Below, in pieces: positions 1 through 10,246 of a DNA stretch of 64,000 nt. The notes beneath the pieces are model-generated. The model had not been told where the DNA came from and did no database searches. It saw only the letters and a list, made by a program, of their open reading frames with translations. Where the stretch lies: positions 1,612,001-1,676,000 of the forward strand of contig NC_091280.1 in the NCBI RefSeq assembly GCF_042100115.1, given 5' to 3'. The first letter of the stretch is position 1. The number at the start of each line of letters is the position of its first letter. The DNA comes from Alternaria dauci (taxonomy: Eukaryota > Ascomycota > Dothideomycetes > Pleosporales > Pleosporaceae). Both the position numbers and the translations under genes were made by a program.

Positions 1-1388
1 GCAATATCGACGTGACGCATCACCTGGGCGGTATCGACTTCAAAAATCGCATACATACCCAAACGAGTGGCGTCTTCGCACTTGATATGCCAGTCCACCT
101 AGTTAACCGCACACACGCCGAGACCTCCAAAGGCCGCTGTTCTAGCTGTCGACCCCGCCTTCTAGTAACAGGCAGCCTAGCATCGTGCATCGGCGTTACG
201 ATGCCTATCGCACATGATATTCATCCACTCGGTAGCGAAGCGTGGCTTAACACGCTAAGCCCACCGTCTTCGGGAACCCCGACGATCCCCTAGCCTTGTT
301 TAAGCTCTGGCGTACGGGAAGACGACGTAAGCGAACAATTGTATCCGAAATCCTTGTTTGATAAGGCGATGCCGGATGCATTAGAACCTGGAACGGCGGT
401 TATGATACTGGGCAGTGCATGGTCGTGCATGGCATCTCTGATGATGGTAGTTTTGTGCGATTCACGCGAAGCGCGTCAGCACACAGCCGTCGTTACTACT
501 CAGCCCTACTACTGCGACGTCATACGCTAAGCATCTGCCCTACGACCAGCCGTTTGGTAGAAGCTCTGTTGCATGTCGTCCACGTGCATGATCGGTCGGC
601 TCCGCTGTGTGGGATTCGATGGTACGATCTCCACTTGCAGGTGCCTGTCAAGCTGAAGGTTAGTGTGTAACGCTAAACACAGTTGGTTGGAGTTACTCAA
701 GTCGACCTTGCTTCGGTTTCCGTCTCCTGGCGAGGGTGTGATTACTATCGTGTGTTATCATGAGGCCGTGTCGAACGTACTGGGATACCAATAGAAATTA
801 TAATATTGACCTGAAAAGAAGCAAGGAGGCGAATAGAATGAAAGAGCGAGAGAGAGACTAGGACATGGAATACAGCCTAAAAGCATCGACTGACAGCAGA
901 TGAATAAGAACAAAAGAAAGACTCCAATAAAGACGCTCCGGTCGTGTATCCCCAAAAATTCCCATGCTTTTGCTATGCCGTTATTCGCATACCTGTTGCC
1001 TTGCTGACCAGTCGCTTGGACTTCCTAGAAGAGAGGAACCTGTCCCATGCACCAAAAACTCCAGACGCCAGCGCCAACGCTAAAGCAGGCTATCGTCCTA
1101 GGCTATCCCAAAGAAACAAGTATGTGCTTTCCGAACAATGTGACCAGCACTGGAAATGGAGGAACGATCAAGTAGCCCGAACATACAAGGAGACCGTGCA
1201 AGCATAGCCTGCCACAAGATGGTTGTCCGACGAGAAATGTGTGGAGAACGATGTAAAGGCGACTGGGTTCACCGCGGTATAGAGAAATAGAGGTAGTCGT
1301 GGAGCGTTGCAGTAAAACGATGCTATCATGCAATCGGGTGCGATTTACGTCCAAACAGTGTCGTAGGTTTCGTAGGTGTCGTGGGTGC
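1..1388. other. No gene recognised at the left edge
   Basis: Open frames here are short, overlap one another on both strands and have no recognisable domain, signal peptide or consistent splice pattern. I see no tRNA or repeat. It may hold the 3' region of a gene lying outside the window or plain intergenic DNA. Confidence 0.4.
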
Positions 1389-2101
1389 TCATCGTCGGGA
1401 CATGAGGATCTGTTGAATCTGCGCCAGCGAAGGGTCCTCGTTCAACCACTTGCCTTGTGCGGCATCCGCAGCACGCAGCGTGTTTTCGACGTAGGCATCG
1501 CTAATTGCGAGTAACTCCTATGAATCGACTGTCAGTGAAGATCTCGTCAAGATTAGCAAGGCTCATTCAACGTACATTCCTCATTGTAGCATCAGCCTGC
1601 TGAAGTGCACCCAAATGGCTCGCATTGGGCTTCTGGCCGCGTAGGATGCTGTTGCGGCTGTTCATCCACCGGAGGCCAGCGTGGGCTCGTAGGTAAGCGC
1701 GTTGGCATTGAAAGCGTCGTACAGCCGCGTCCGTGATGATACTGCAGAAATTTGTCAGCACTTCGTCCACACACTGCATCGCCGTTCTCTACAGTCCCTC
1801 AAGTCGACATCGCATACAATGGAGTGACTCACGCCCTCAATTGTTGTTTCTCGGACTCCGGATCCCCTGAACCCGAGCTGGCACTGCCAGAGAAAGGTGT
1901 CTGAAGGATAGTCTGTGCCTCGCTGGTGCACTGTCGGAGCAGGGAGTAGCCTTCAAGGTAGTACTCTTCCGCAGTGGGCGTGGCGCGTAACTGAACAAGG
2001 TAGTGTTGTAGGTTGCGGAAGTCGGTCATGATCTCGGCAACGCGCATGGCACGGGCATCGTTTACTGTGATAGTGTCAGCGTGTGTAGTCTTGATGGCCA
2101 T
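1389..2101 (-). CDS. Conserved-looking hypothetical protein, three exons, 202 aa
   Basis: I do not recognise the family. The model is built from splice sites: exon 1 2101-1833, exon 2 1786-1576, exon 3 1517-1389, with donors GTGAGT and GTACGT and phases 2 and 0 that close exactly to 203 codons. The predicted protein starts MAIKTTHADT and is mainly alpha-helical and polar, with a short Ser/Gly linker (about residues 75-83) between two helical halves. It has no signal peptide, membrane segment or cysteine motif. It ends LAQIQQILMSRR. A second ATG further upstream at about 2172, followed by GTAAGT, could mark a 5' leader intron, but no in-frame join to the coding region was found, so the ATG at 2101 was chosen. 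The agreement of three exons in phase is the main reason to believe it is a gene. Confidence 0.6.
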
Positions 2102-2746
2102 ATGGTTTGGTGATGGTGAATAGATGAGAAATCTCGTGCTGGAATGGGAAGAGACTTACGACCGTCAGACATTATGGCTCTGGTGATTTGAAATGAAGAT
2201 CGGCTGGCGACAGATTGCTCAAGTGGCTACTAAGAAGTAAGTGGTAAGTAATCGAATGAAACTGAAGCTTGCTGCTGTGGATGGATAGCGAAGAGTGGCG
2301 GCGTGGCAAGTATTATATAGCATGTAGAAGACATGTATTCACGACGATGATGATGATGGTGGTAGTGTCCATGAGCAAGGCTCTCGATAGCGTAGGGTAG
2401 GAATAGCCATACCTGCAGGGCTGCTCCCGCCGCTACCATAAGAACGAGCTCCACTTTAGGACCGTGAGTAGCTCCCAGCTGTACTAGGGCCCTGCCTCGA
2501 TACACCACTCAACACCTAGCATCCCGCACTTGGAGGCTTGTGAGGAGGTGTGAGAATCGGCATAGTAACATGACCATCTGTACCAGTCTCCACTACAACG
2601 GCATGGCCAAACATGCAGGAACCGTGCGCCTGCGTCTAACCATGCCTATTTTCGACTCTCCGCTACCATTGCTCCCCAGCTGGAATGGACAGCGTTGTGC
2701 TGGTCCTGTTCAGCAGCCCTAGGAGCGCCACATCGCACGATGTAGT

Positions 2747-3079
2747 TTAGCGAGCAAGCCCTGGTAGCCTGCATCGGGTAAGGCAGCGAAGCCAAGCTGT
2801 GTATCTCAGCCGCAGCATGCGCTCTGATTGGCTGGTGCTTATAATTAGCGGTGCGGCCTTCGCGTGGTCGTCCGCTGAGTGTGAGCTTGAAAAGTGCGTG
2901 CCCGCGTAGGGTTGAACGAGTGCGTTGAAACGAACAACGCTCGCGAAAGCCACGGTCAGCCACACGACGGCTGTGCTGGGGACTCCGACGACTAGGAGCC
3001 AGTAGTATGACGTCGACGAGGCAGTTCTTGAGTTGTTGCAGGCCGTTGCAGCTGAGGTGGTAGAGAAATCTGGCGTCAT
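2747..3079 (-). CDS. Possible small single-pass membrane protein, 110 aa
   Basis: An uninterrupted frame starts at an ATG (MTPDFSTTSA) and has one strongly hydrophobic stretch near residues 26-48, followed by a polar tail. A good donor-like GTAAGT just upstream (about 3108) suggests that a 5' leader intron may exist on this strand. No family is recognised, another frame is also open across part of this stretch, and no downstream exon could be joined. It is listed as a weak candidate only. Confidence 0.22.
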   Translation of the reverse strand: MTPDFSTTSAATACNNSRTASSTSYYWLLVVGVPSTAVVWLTVAFASVVRFNALVQPYAGTHFSSSHSADDHAKAAPLIISTSQSERMLRLRYTAWLRCLTRCRLPGLAR

Positions 3080-3316
3080 GAGCAAGTGGAGTCATGGCTG
3101 AACTTACCACATTGTCCTGTGCCCCGGTTCGGCTGCTTGGTTCACAGTTGCGCTTATGCAGGAGAGTACAGTCTAACGTCTTCATTCATGGTGCTGCTGG
3201 AGCACTTTTGACGTCCGAGAGGCCGTATCATGCTATCTGTTGTTATCGTCATGGTTCACGTCTCGGTCATACTTCAGCGACCCACATCCTCCTTGCAGCC
3301 CCAAGGCCATGGCTGC

Positions 3317-4326
3317 TTAGTCCTTGTCTGCGATTGACTGCAGTCGCTCGTCGATTTCTTCCTCGGTCAGCGCCCTGAAGGCCGCGTCTGTGCCCTCCTG
3401 TCCGTTGGCCTTGGGTCCTCCTACGATACCAATCTCCAATTCGTTCTTCTTGAAATCGACCGACAAGACGGTGCTCAAAGCGGTAATTGCCAGCTCGACA
3501 ACCTCCTCCCAGTTGCCCTCGGCATGCTCCTTGTTCTTCAGCTTCTTCTCGAGGAAGTTGAGTGCCTCTTGCGTCTTGGGGCCAGAGGCTGTTGCCTTGT
3601 ATCCTACGTAGTAACCAGCTGGATCGCACTTGTACAGTTGGGGGCCAAATTCGGAATCGAGGGAAATGAGCGTCGTGGCGACACCGAGCGGTCGCATATA
3701 AGCCTGCACTTGCTTAGCATTCACTCGCACCGTGCTCCCATGCCATGACTTACGCGCTGTGTGTAAACCTGGCTGATGTTGGCTATCCTCTTGGCCAGCA
3801 CGTCGCAGGGCATTTCGTAACCATACTTGTAGCGGAACTCGGCCGCCTCACCCCGCGCTCTGCTCACAGAAGCTCTCGCATCGGCGATGGATCCGGTCAT
3901 GACACAGCCAACCGAGGGCGACAGGCGGAAGATGTGGGATACGGAGGAGGGGTCGATGAGCTTGTCCTGTATAGAAGCGTCAGTACCGTGTGCAGCCCTT
4001 GGCAGCCATGATACGTACGGGCACCTTCTTCTGCGAGATGACTACTGCACAGTCCTTGCCGCGCACGCCCAATGATGTGATGTTTGCCGCCGTAATCGCC
4101 TTGAATGCATACTCTGGGGCATGTGTTAGTGATGCTCTCAATTGGTGAAGCCGCGGAGGGGGAGGCGGCATGGACGACTGCGTGTGCGTACCGACTTGGT
4201 ATAGACGACCTTGGTCCGAGAAGATGGTAATGTGTCTGTCGTAGCCTGCGCTTCCTGTACGGCGAGGGCAGCTGTTAGCATGGATGCGGCAAGCAAGCAG
4301 TTTATAGCTTCCAGCGTACCAGACAT
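3317..4326 (-). CDS. SCL1: 20S proteasome subunit alpha-1 (alpha type 6)
   Basis: Structural alpha-1 subunit of the outer ring of the 20S proteasome core, which gates substrate entry in nucleus and cytosol. Five exons: 4326-4320, 4254-4192, 4113-4019, 3966-3754, 3703-3317; total 254 aa, the usual family length. The first exon is only 7 nt (ATGTCTG), so reading straight through from the ATG gives a false N-terminus. The spliced start [15 protein letters not shown] carries the proteasome alpha signature (YDRHITIFS, then GRLYQVEYAFKA). Later family hallmarks include [14 protein letters not shown], the [19 protein letters not shown] segment and [11 protein letters not shown]. As expected for an alpha subunit it lacks the catalytic N-terminal threonine. 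It is transcribed divergently from the WKF-domain gene, sharing about 340 bp of upstream DNA. The assignment to alpha-1 rather than another alpha subunit rests on the N-terminus and the AYMRPLGV block. Confidence 0.95.
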
Positions 4327-4666
4327 GATGGCGGGGAGTGTGGTTGTGTATTTGTAGTGGATGTCTTCAGCTTCAGCACGAGATTGCGGTGATGTGGGTA
4401 AGCTCTACGGGTACGGTCTCTCTGGGTCCAAGGCGAAGGTTGTCGGCGTGGGCTGTCACTACACGCGTTGCTTGTGGCCTGGAGCTCTGGGATCGCCGTC
4501 AGTGGGTCTGTGCGCTCATAGCATCAGCCCCGAAATTCTCTGCCTGCGACCTCTCATTCGACCTTTGCATACTGACAAGACGTGCGGCTTCAGCTGATTC
4601 GGTCATGCGCGATGCGATTTAACCTCTGCATCTAATGCTACACAAGTCCATATTCCCCATCTGATC
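4327..4666. promoter_or_regulatory. Shared divergent upstream region of SCL1 and the WKF-domain gene
   Basis: The 340 bp between the two start codons must contain both promoters and 5' leaders. I see no TATA box at a convincing distance and no exact yeast-type PACE proteasome element (GGTGGCAAA). Its role as a bidirectional promoter is inferred from gene orientation. Confidence 0.5.
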
Positions 4667-6310
4667 ATGGCTCAAGACGCGGCCAGAGTTCCGGCTTGGA
4701 AGCGACTAGGTCTCGCCCTGAAGAACAAGACACAGTCCGGAGTCGCCGTACCTGAACAACAAACACCTTCTGCCGACCCACAACCCTCTACAGCCTATAG
4801 TGCGCACGACACGGCTTGCAAGCCATCTGTTCCATCCGATGAGCCTGCCGTAAATGGCAAATCCACAAAGCTTGGCAAGCGAAAACACCAACACGAACTA
4901 GTCGAGGACCATCAACAGGATGCCAAAAAGAGTCGGACTGACGTTGTCGAGGAAGCACCAGCATCAGCGACGCCAATCAAAGGAGATTCAAACTACCGAA
5001 AGAAGAAAGAGAAGCCAGCCAAGCGTCGCAGAGAGACACATGATTCTCAGCATGGTGATTCTCACCCTCAGGCGCGTCCAAAGCACGGATCCGCCACCTC
5101 GTCAAACGAGCCGGCGTACGCGACGGCCCGCCCAACTTTACTTGCTTCCACCGAGTTGGACCACATCGACACCGCCGCAGCCCTGACACCACACAAGCTC
5201 ACCAAGAAATCGAGCCGGAAGGATGCCTCGGGTTCACCACCACTAACAGATCGAAGAAAGTCTGTCGCATTCACTCCAGATACCAAAAAGTCAGACGGCA
5301 ACACTGGTCAGGATTATTTCAAAGCCTGGGTTGCTGAACAGAAGGGCACTGGAGCTGTCTCTCAGCCACCAGAAGTCTCCAACTTTGTTCTACACTCGCT
5401 GATTGCTGAGGAAGAGAAGACGGCTAGAAGAAACGGACAACTAGACAAGAAGCAGGCGACGACAGAAGCAGAAGCAGAAACACAGCCAGAGCCAGAGCGG
5501 GAGCCAGAACGGGAGCCAGCGCCAGTGCCAGAGCCAGAGATAAAAGACGCCGTTAAAGCAAAGACACCAGACACTGAATTAATACCAAAGCCAGCGTCAA
5601 AGGGCAAGAAGGATCCTTCGGTATACATTGCCTACCTCACACAGTACTACAACGATCGCGACAACTGGAAGTTTAACAAAGCGAAACAGAACGACGTTGT
5701 TGACAACGCTTTGAACATCTTCCGCATCCCTAACGAATACACAGACGCCTTAGTCGAATATATTGCTGGTCTTAAGGGAGCTGGTGTAATAGATCGTCTA
5801 CGTCAACGGTGTAGAGCAACAATCGAAGACCTCGAGGAGCAAGACGCTCAGATGAACGAAGCTGAGGCTAAGAAGGTCGCTCAAGAGGACGCGGAGCAGG
5901 AGCGAATTCTTAAGGAGCGGAAACGGAGAAAGACAGAGGGCGACATCACAGGCCTCGCAAATCACGATTATAGCCCTGGTTTTATTCGACGGCTACAAAG
6001 ACGACGAGCAGAAGCGCTCCTTAACGCTTTAGGTCGCGCTGCGCCTGTGCTACCTACTGTAAATCCAAGCTCTAGTATCAATCCGCTGATGGAGCATGTT
6101 GAGCCAGCCAAACCGGTTGCGCGAAAGCGAAAACGTAGAACAGAAGTCTCTAGTGATGAGAGCAGTTCAGACAGTAGCGATGATGACAGCTCTGACTCTG
6201 AAGCTAGCAGCGACTCGGAGTCAGGATCTGACAACGAACGTTCTGCGAAGAGTACTAGCAGCTCTGGAAGCTCGTCCGAGAGCAGCGACAGTGACAGCGA
6301 AAGCGATTAG
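4667..6310 (+). CDS. Nucleolar-type WKF-domain protein, 547 aa
   Basis: Single-exon gene. A WKF domain lies near residues 318-385 (VYIAYLTQYYNDRDNWKFNK, then DNALNIFRIPNEY). This domain is also found in human C7orf50, a nucleolar protein linked to ribosome biogenesis. The N-terminal 300 residues are disordered and rich in basic clusters (KLGKRKHQHE, KKKEKPAKRRR) that can serve as nuclear or nucleolar signals. A Pro-Glu repeat coded by GAGCCAGAGC-type units lies near residues 272-286. The last 50 residues are an acidic Ser/Asp tail like that of the nucleolar chaperone SRP40/Nopp140. Role in rRNA processing is inferred from the family and composition, not shown. The start ATG follows directly on the divergent SCL1 promoter and fits the 'PAWKRLGLALKN' N-terminus often seen in this family. 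Confidence 0.85.
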   Translation: MAQDAARVPAWKRLGLALKNKTQSGVAVPEQQTPSADPQPSTAYSAHDTACKPSVPSDEPAVNGKSTKLGKRKHQHELVEDHQQDAKKSRTDVVEEAPASATPIKGDSNYRKKKEKPAKRRRETHDSQHGDSHPQARPKHGSATSSNEPAYATARPTLLASTELDHIDTAAALTPHKLTKKSSRKDASGSPPLTDRRKSVAFTPDTKKSDGNTGQDYFKAWVAEQKGTGAVSQPPEVSNFVLHSLIAEEEKTARRNGQLDKKQATTEAEAETQPEPEREPEREPAPVPEPEIKDAVKAKTPDTELIPKPASKGKKDPSVYIAYLTQYYNDRDNWKFNKAKQNDVVDNALNIFRIPNEYTDALVEYIAGLKGAGVIDRLRQRCRATIEDLEEQDAQMNEAEAKKVAQEDAEQERILKERKRRKTEGDITGLANHDYSPGFIRRLQRRRAEALLNALGRAAPVLPTVNPSSSINPLMEHVEPAKPVARKRKRRTEVSSDESSSDSSDDDSSDSEASSDSESGSDNERSAKSTSSSGSSSESSDSDSESD

Positions 6311-6692
6311 GTGAAGGTGTGGATAATGGAAAGATACCAAAGATGATAACATCATCGTGGTCTTTCGATTATCGCGGGTGACAGGCGCGAAGCTGACATG
6401 GCATTGTGTTGCTTATGCTGCTTCGGATATACATACCAGAAATACCCGCAAGGTGGCCTCTCTTTCGGGTTTATAAATACCACAGGCATCCAACAGTACA
6501 AGTCTGAAGTTCAGTGACACTTCCTGCAATACATTGTGCATTCCCAACTGACGCATGTACGAAACCCAACACGGTTAGTGCATCGTCAACGTGCATCGGC
6601 ATCCCCGCCTCTTTGCCTCCACATACCCCACGAACCGTCGTTGATTGCTTCACTACCAGTACCAGACCAGTTACAACAAGCCATCTCCCAAG
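6311..6692. other. Intergenic, 3' of WKF gene and 5' of F-box gene
   Basis: About 380 bp without a supported gene. It should hold the 3' UTR of the upstream gene and the promoter of the F-box gene. No repeat or RNA gene was seen. Confidence 0.5.
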
Positions 6693-8000
6693 ATGATGGC
6701 ATTATCAGATCTTCCTACGGAACTGATTGAGCACATGGTCTCCTATCTTGACCTACCAACCAGTTGCTCCCTCCGTCTCACCAGCTCATTTCTCAGCAAA
6801 CAAACCTCATATGTATTCAAAGACCGCTTCTTCCGCCAACACACGTTACAATGGACTCTAGAAGCCTTCTCTAAATTGCAAGAGATGACTTCACACGCGC
6901 ACTTTGGCAACGGCCTGCAACATCTCATCGTAGACGCCACACCTCGCCACTCGATTCATCTCTGGCAAGCAAAAACACACATCTTAAATACGCAGGGCAT
7001 ATCCACCCCCTACGGAGTCGTATCAGCCACCCGTGATTTGGAAGAAAAGTATGCAGCTGATAGCAAGGCTGCAGATGATGTAGCTACCTTCTTCAGCGAA
7101 ACGAGGTTCGATTGGAAGTGTCTAGTAAGCCTGTTCGGGGGATTGGAGCAGCTAGAGTCCATCACCTTTGCGTACGAAGGCATGGACGACAGGTACGCCA
7201 AATTTGCTGCAAGATACTGCAAGAGCAGTCAGCATGAAATGTCTCGGCCCTTTGTATCCACCATGTATGCTATCGCGGCGTCCAAGATACAAGTTCGCCA
7301 CATAAGACTTGATTGCGTGCAAACGTTTGGTGCTGTCGGTATCGGGAGACTCGAGAACATAGCACCCTCGCTTCGTCAATTCGATTACGTCTTTGAGAAG
7401 CTGGAAACGCTGCAATTGCACTTGAGGGACTTGCGGTCTTCACACTCGGGATTCGAATTGGAGGCCCCGGGTGCACCATTTGTCGTACGCTTCCTGGCCA
7501 AGGCGCGGAATGTGAAGGAATTGGAACTCAGCTGCTATAGCAGTTTGGATGGCGATGTTTTTGGCGACATGGCACGACACTGTCGGTTTGAGAAATTGGA
7601 GACGTGCAAACTGTCGACTATGCGTATCCAGGCGGCGGAAGACCTTCTCGCCCTTCTCCGGCCATCCGAGAAGACGCTTACTACTGTTAGTCTGGTGAAC
7701 ATTCGTCTCTCTGATGAGGTTACGACGTGGACGGATCTTCTCGGCGCTATCGCTGCGTCAGAGGATGTTCTACCAAAGCTGAAGGACTTTTCTCTGAGTA
7801 ACGTGTTTACTCTCAACAGGTCCCAGATCTGGTGGAAAGCAAGGAGAGGGCTGTGCTGCATTGGCGATGACTGGCGGGGCCAGTTATTCGACGCCATTAA
7901 CGAAATCGAGGAGCGACCTTCGGGAATGCCATGGGGTATAACCGCTGTTGTGTATCCGTTTGTCGGATTCAGCGCGGAATATGCATCACATGTAAGGTAG
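6693..8000 (+). CDS. F-box protein, 435 aa
   Basis: Likely substrate receptor of an SCF ubiquitin ligase. The N-terminal F-box spans about residues 3-45: LSDLPTELIEHMVSYLDLP, then the SCSLRLTSSFLSKQ block with the usual Leu-Pro and hydrophobic spacing for Skp1 binding. The rest has scattered leucine-rich stretches (ELELSCYSSLDGDVFG, TTVSLVNIRLSD) suggestive of degenerate LRRs but no clean repeat array. Two adjacent ATGs (6693 and 6696) are possible starts; the frame extends further upstream only through a non-ATG codon, so 6693 was chosen. No intron is needed. The substrate cannot be inferred. The family is very large and fast-evolving in ascomycetes. Confidence 0.85.
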   Translation: MMALSDLPTELIEHMVSYLDLPTSCSLRLTSSFLSKQTSYVFKDRFFRQHTLQWTLEAFSKLQEMTSHAHFGNGLQHLIVDATPRHSIHLWQAKTHILNTQGISTPYGVVSATRDLEEKYAADSKAADDVATFFSETRFDWKCLVSLFGGLEQLESITFAYEGMDDRYAKFAARYCKSSQHEMSRPFVSTMYAIAASKIQVRHIRLDCVQTFGAVGIGRLENIAPSLRQFDYVFEKLETLQLHLRDLRSSHSGFELEAPGAPFVVRFLAKARNVKELELSCYSSLDGDVFGDMARHCRFEKLETCKLSTMRIQAAEDLLALLRPSEKTLTTVSLVNIRLSDEVTTWTDLLGAIAASEDVLPKLKDFSLSNVFTLNRSQIWWKARRGLCCIGDDWRGQLFDAINEIEERPSGMPWGITAVVYPFVGFSAEYASHVR

Positions 8001-10246
8001 AACGTCCAACAGACACTGCACCTGGGCTGTGAGTCCTGTGAGTCGCCCACGTATAGTTGACGAAGATTTGAATTTGAACCATGTCCTCTTCTCTCAGGTT
8101 TAATTACTTGCATCCGGTGTATGACATGCAACAACCCAGACAGGTACACAAGTAACAAAACCCTCTATCAAATTGGCTTGCTTTACATGGTCCAAGCCAG
8201 GGGGAAATCGACGGCGACGCAGTAGAGTACACCTGAGAAACTTTGATATGAACACGCCCTGCCAACTTCTGTGCTGAACCAGAAGGATACCTGGAGACAA
8301 CTGACGAAGGTGGCTGTGCGAGTGGTAGGTCCACGAGGATCGCGAGCAAGGTGTGATAACCTTTGACTGTGGCCCGATAGCCGTTTCGCATTGCGAACCG
8401 GTGACGGACCGCCTCGGCCGTTACCACAAGGTGGATCAGATGGCAGAGGCGATCAGCTCAATCCCCTGCAAAGTGTGAAGTAGCTCAAAAGTAAGTCGTC
8501 CATTGTCGGAGCCCGATCCGGGAATCCATGGATACTGACGTGTTTGTGCAGCACAGGCTTTGATAGGTAGTAATCGGGAAATGTACGTGTTACATACGTG
8601 ACGGGCAGTTGCCTGGGAGATTGCTGTGGCGGTGAAATCTAGCAAGACTGTTATTACTTTACAGCTATATGATAGTCGAGCAAAACCTCGGATGTCAGCA
8701 ACGGCAAAGCTGCCATGAGTGGTGAGCGTCACGAGGCAGCGGTCTCGACCCTTTGCGATCAGCAAGCGTTGGACGGGAGATAATCACCGATGGGTAGTGC
8801 AAGGGAGAGGCGACTACCATGGCAGAGGACGGTAGTACAAAAGTTTGGCACCCCTTGGTCTGACTGGTTGGCAAAGGGAAATGAAAGGGCGGATGCGGAA
8901 GAACCCCACAGAAAAGGATAAATATGGGCGGCCGTGGTTGGTCGTGTTTCGCATGCATGTTGGCAGTCTGACAAGGCTGCCGAGCAACTTGGGCGGGCAG
9001 CATTCTTGCGGTACCTGCGGCTGTGATGGGCTTGACAGGTACCGGGTCGACATGGTTGTGGGAGCGAGGAAACATGCATCCCGAGGCTTGAAAGTGGCTT
9101 GCGCAAAGTCTGAGGTGTCGCCGTGAATGGACCAGCAGAAAATGCCATTAGCATCGAGTAGCATGGAGTTGGTGAAGGCGTTGCACGAGCGGGAGATGAT
9201 GTGGATGCTCGATATATTGGCCCTGCAGCGAGACGGATCTAGACGCGCAGGTGGACTATTTACCCAAGAACGAAGGGGCCAATAAGGGCTGGGGGAAGCT
9301 CAGCTAGCGACTTGGACCGCGTACCTCGCAGCAGCAAAGTCCCGGTCAGCGCCGGCAGCAGATGAGGTGCAAATTTCTATGTGTGTGTGTGTGTATCGGT
9401 GCAAGCATGGTGCAAAACGTGGAGCGTCAAGTGAGAGGGCGCAAGTCGCCGGGTCATGTGGTGCAAAGTGGTGAAATGGGCCTTTTGATGCTGGGGCAGG
9501 CGTTCGCGGACACGGCTAAGGCTGCAAAAAATAGATTAAGGTTGTGGACCACGAGGGGGGCTTGGCCGTGGCTTTTGTGCCAGTCAGGTGCTGCATGCAT
9601 GGCAGACGAGGAGGCAGGTAGATATGGGCGTGTTCCCCCCAGCAACGCTCGCAGTCGACTGCAACACCATTGCGACCCTGAGGCAGCGACACGAAGAAGA
9701 GCGTTTCGGACATTTTGGTGTGCACATCGACATTGTCGCCCGCCTGCACACCTCAGCCTCTGGCCCCGGCGGGAAGGGACGAAACACGCGCGGCTTCCTC
9801 AGCGAGCCAGGCCCTGACCCACCCCCAACACACGCAACCCGAGCAAGGACGCCGCCCGGCACACGCACACGCTTCATCTTACCACCTTTGCGCTGCATCA
9901 CGCCTTTTGCTTCTTTGTTGCGTCGCCCGCAGCCGTCTTTGTTCCTAGTCATTCGTTACACACCCTTTTGCTCGTCTTTTCCTGTCCGCCTTGCCGTCGT
10001 CGTCGTCGTCGCCACCACTACCACTGCCACTACTCGCACCCGGCTCGTCCTTGTTAGCGCAATCCGCTACATCCATCGCTCCTTCCTTATCCCGTCCTCA
10101 TCGCCAGGCACACGTCAAGACACGCAGACGGAAGCTGCGGCCCAGTGCTCTCCTCTCAGTGCGACACCGAGCCGGCCATCGTCGCGCATTGCTTCTTAAC
10201 CTGGGGCTGCTGATCCCCTAACCATCGACCCCCAACCACCGTTGCC
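8001..10246. other. 2.2 kb gene-poor interval upstream of OPY2
   Basis: Several overlapping open frames on both strands, none with a domain or consistent codon pattern. It contains a short (GT)7 microsatellite at 9381-9394. From about 9800 to 10220 the plus strand is C/T-rich with CGT and CCA repeats, as is typical of a long fungal 5' leader, and probably belongs to the OPY2 transcript. Confidence 0.45.
9381..9394. repeat. (GT)7 microsatellite
   Basis: Perfect run of seven GT units in non-coding DNA; ordinary simple repeat, potentially length-polymorphic. Confidence 0.8.

Noticed and set aside
2230..2508. Hydrophobic 92-codon minus-strand frame with a His-rich stretch
   Set aside because: It begins at a non-ATG codon, the His run comes from an ATG-repeat (GATGATGATG on the plus strand), and no exon could be joined.
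8695..9164. Three overlapping minus-strand frames of 116-131 codons
   Set aside because: All three phases are open at once, which indicates stop-poor sequence rather than a gene.
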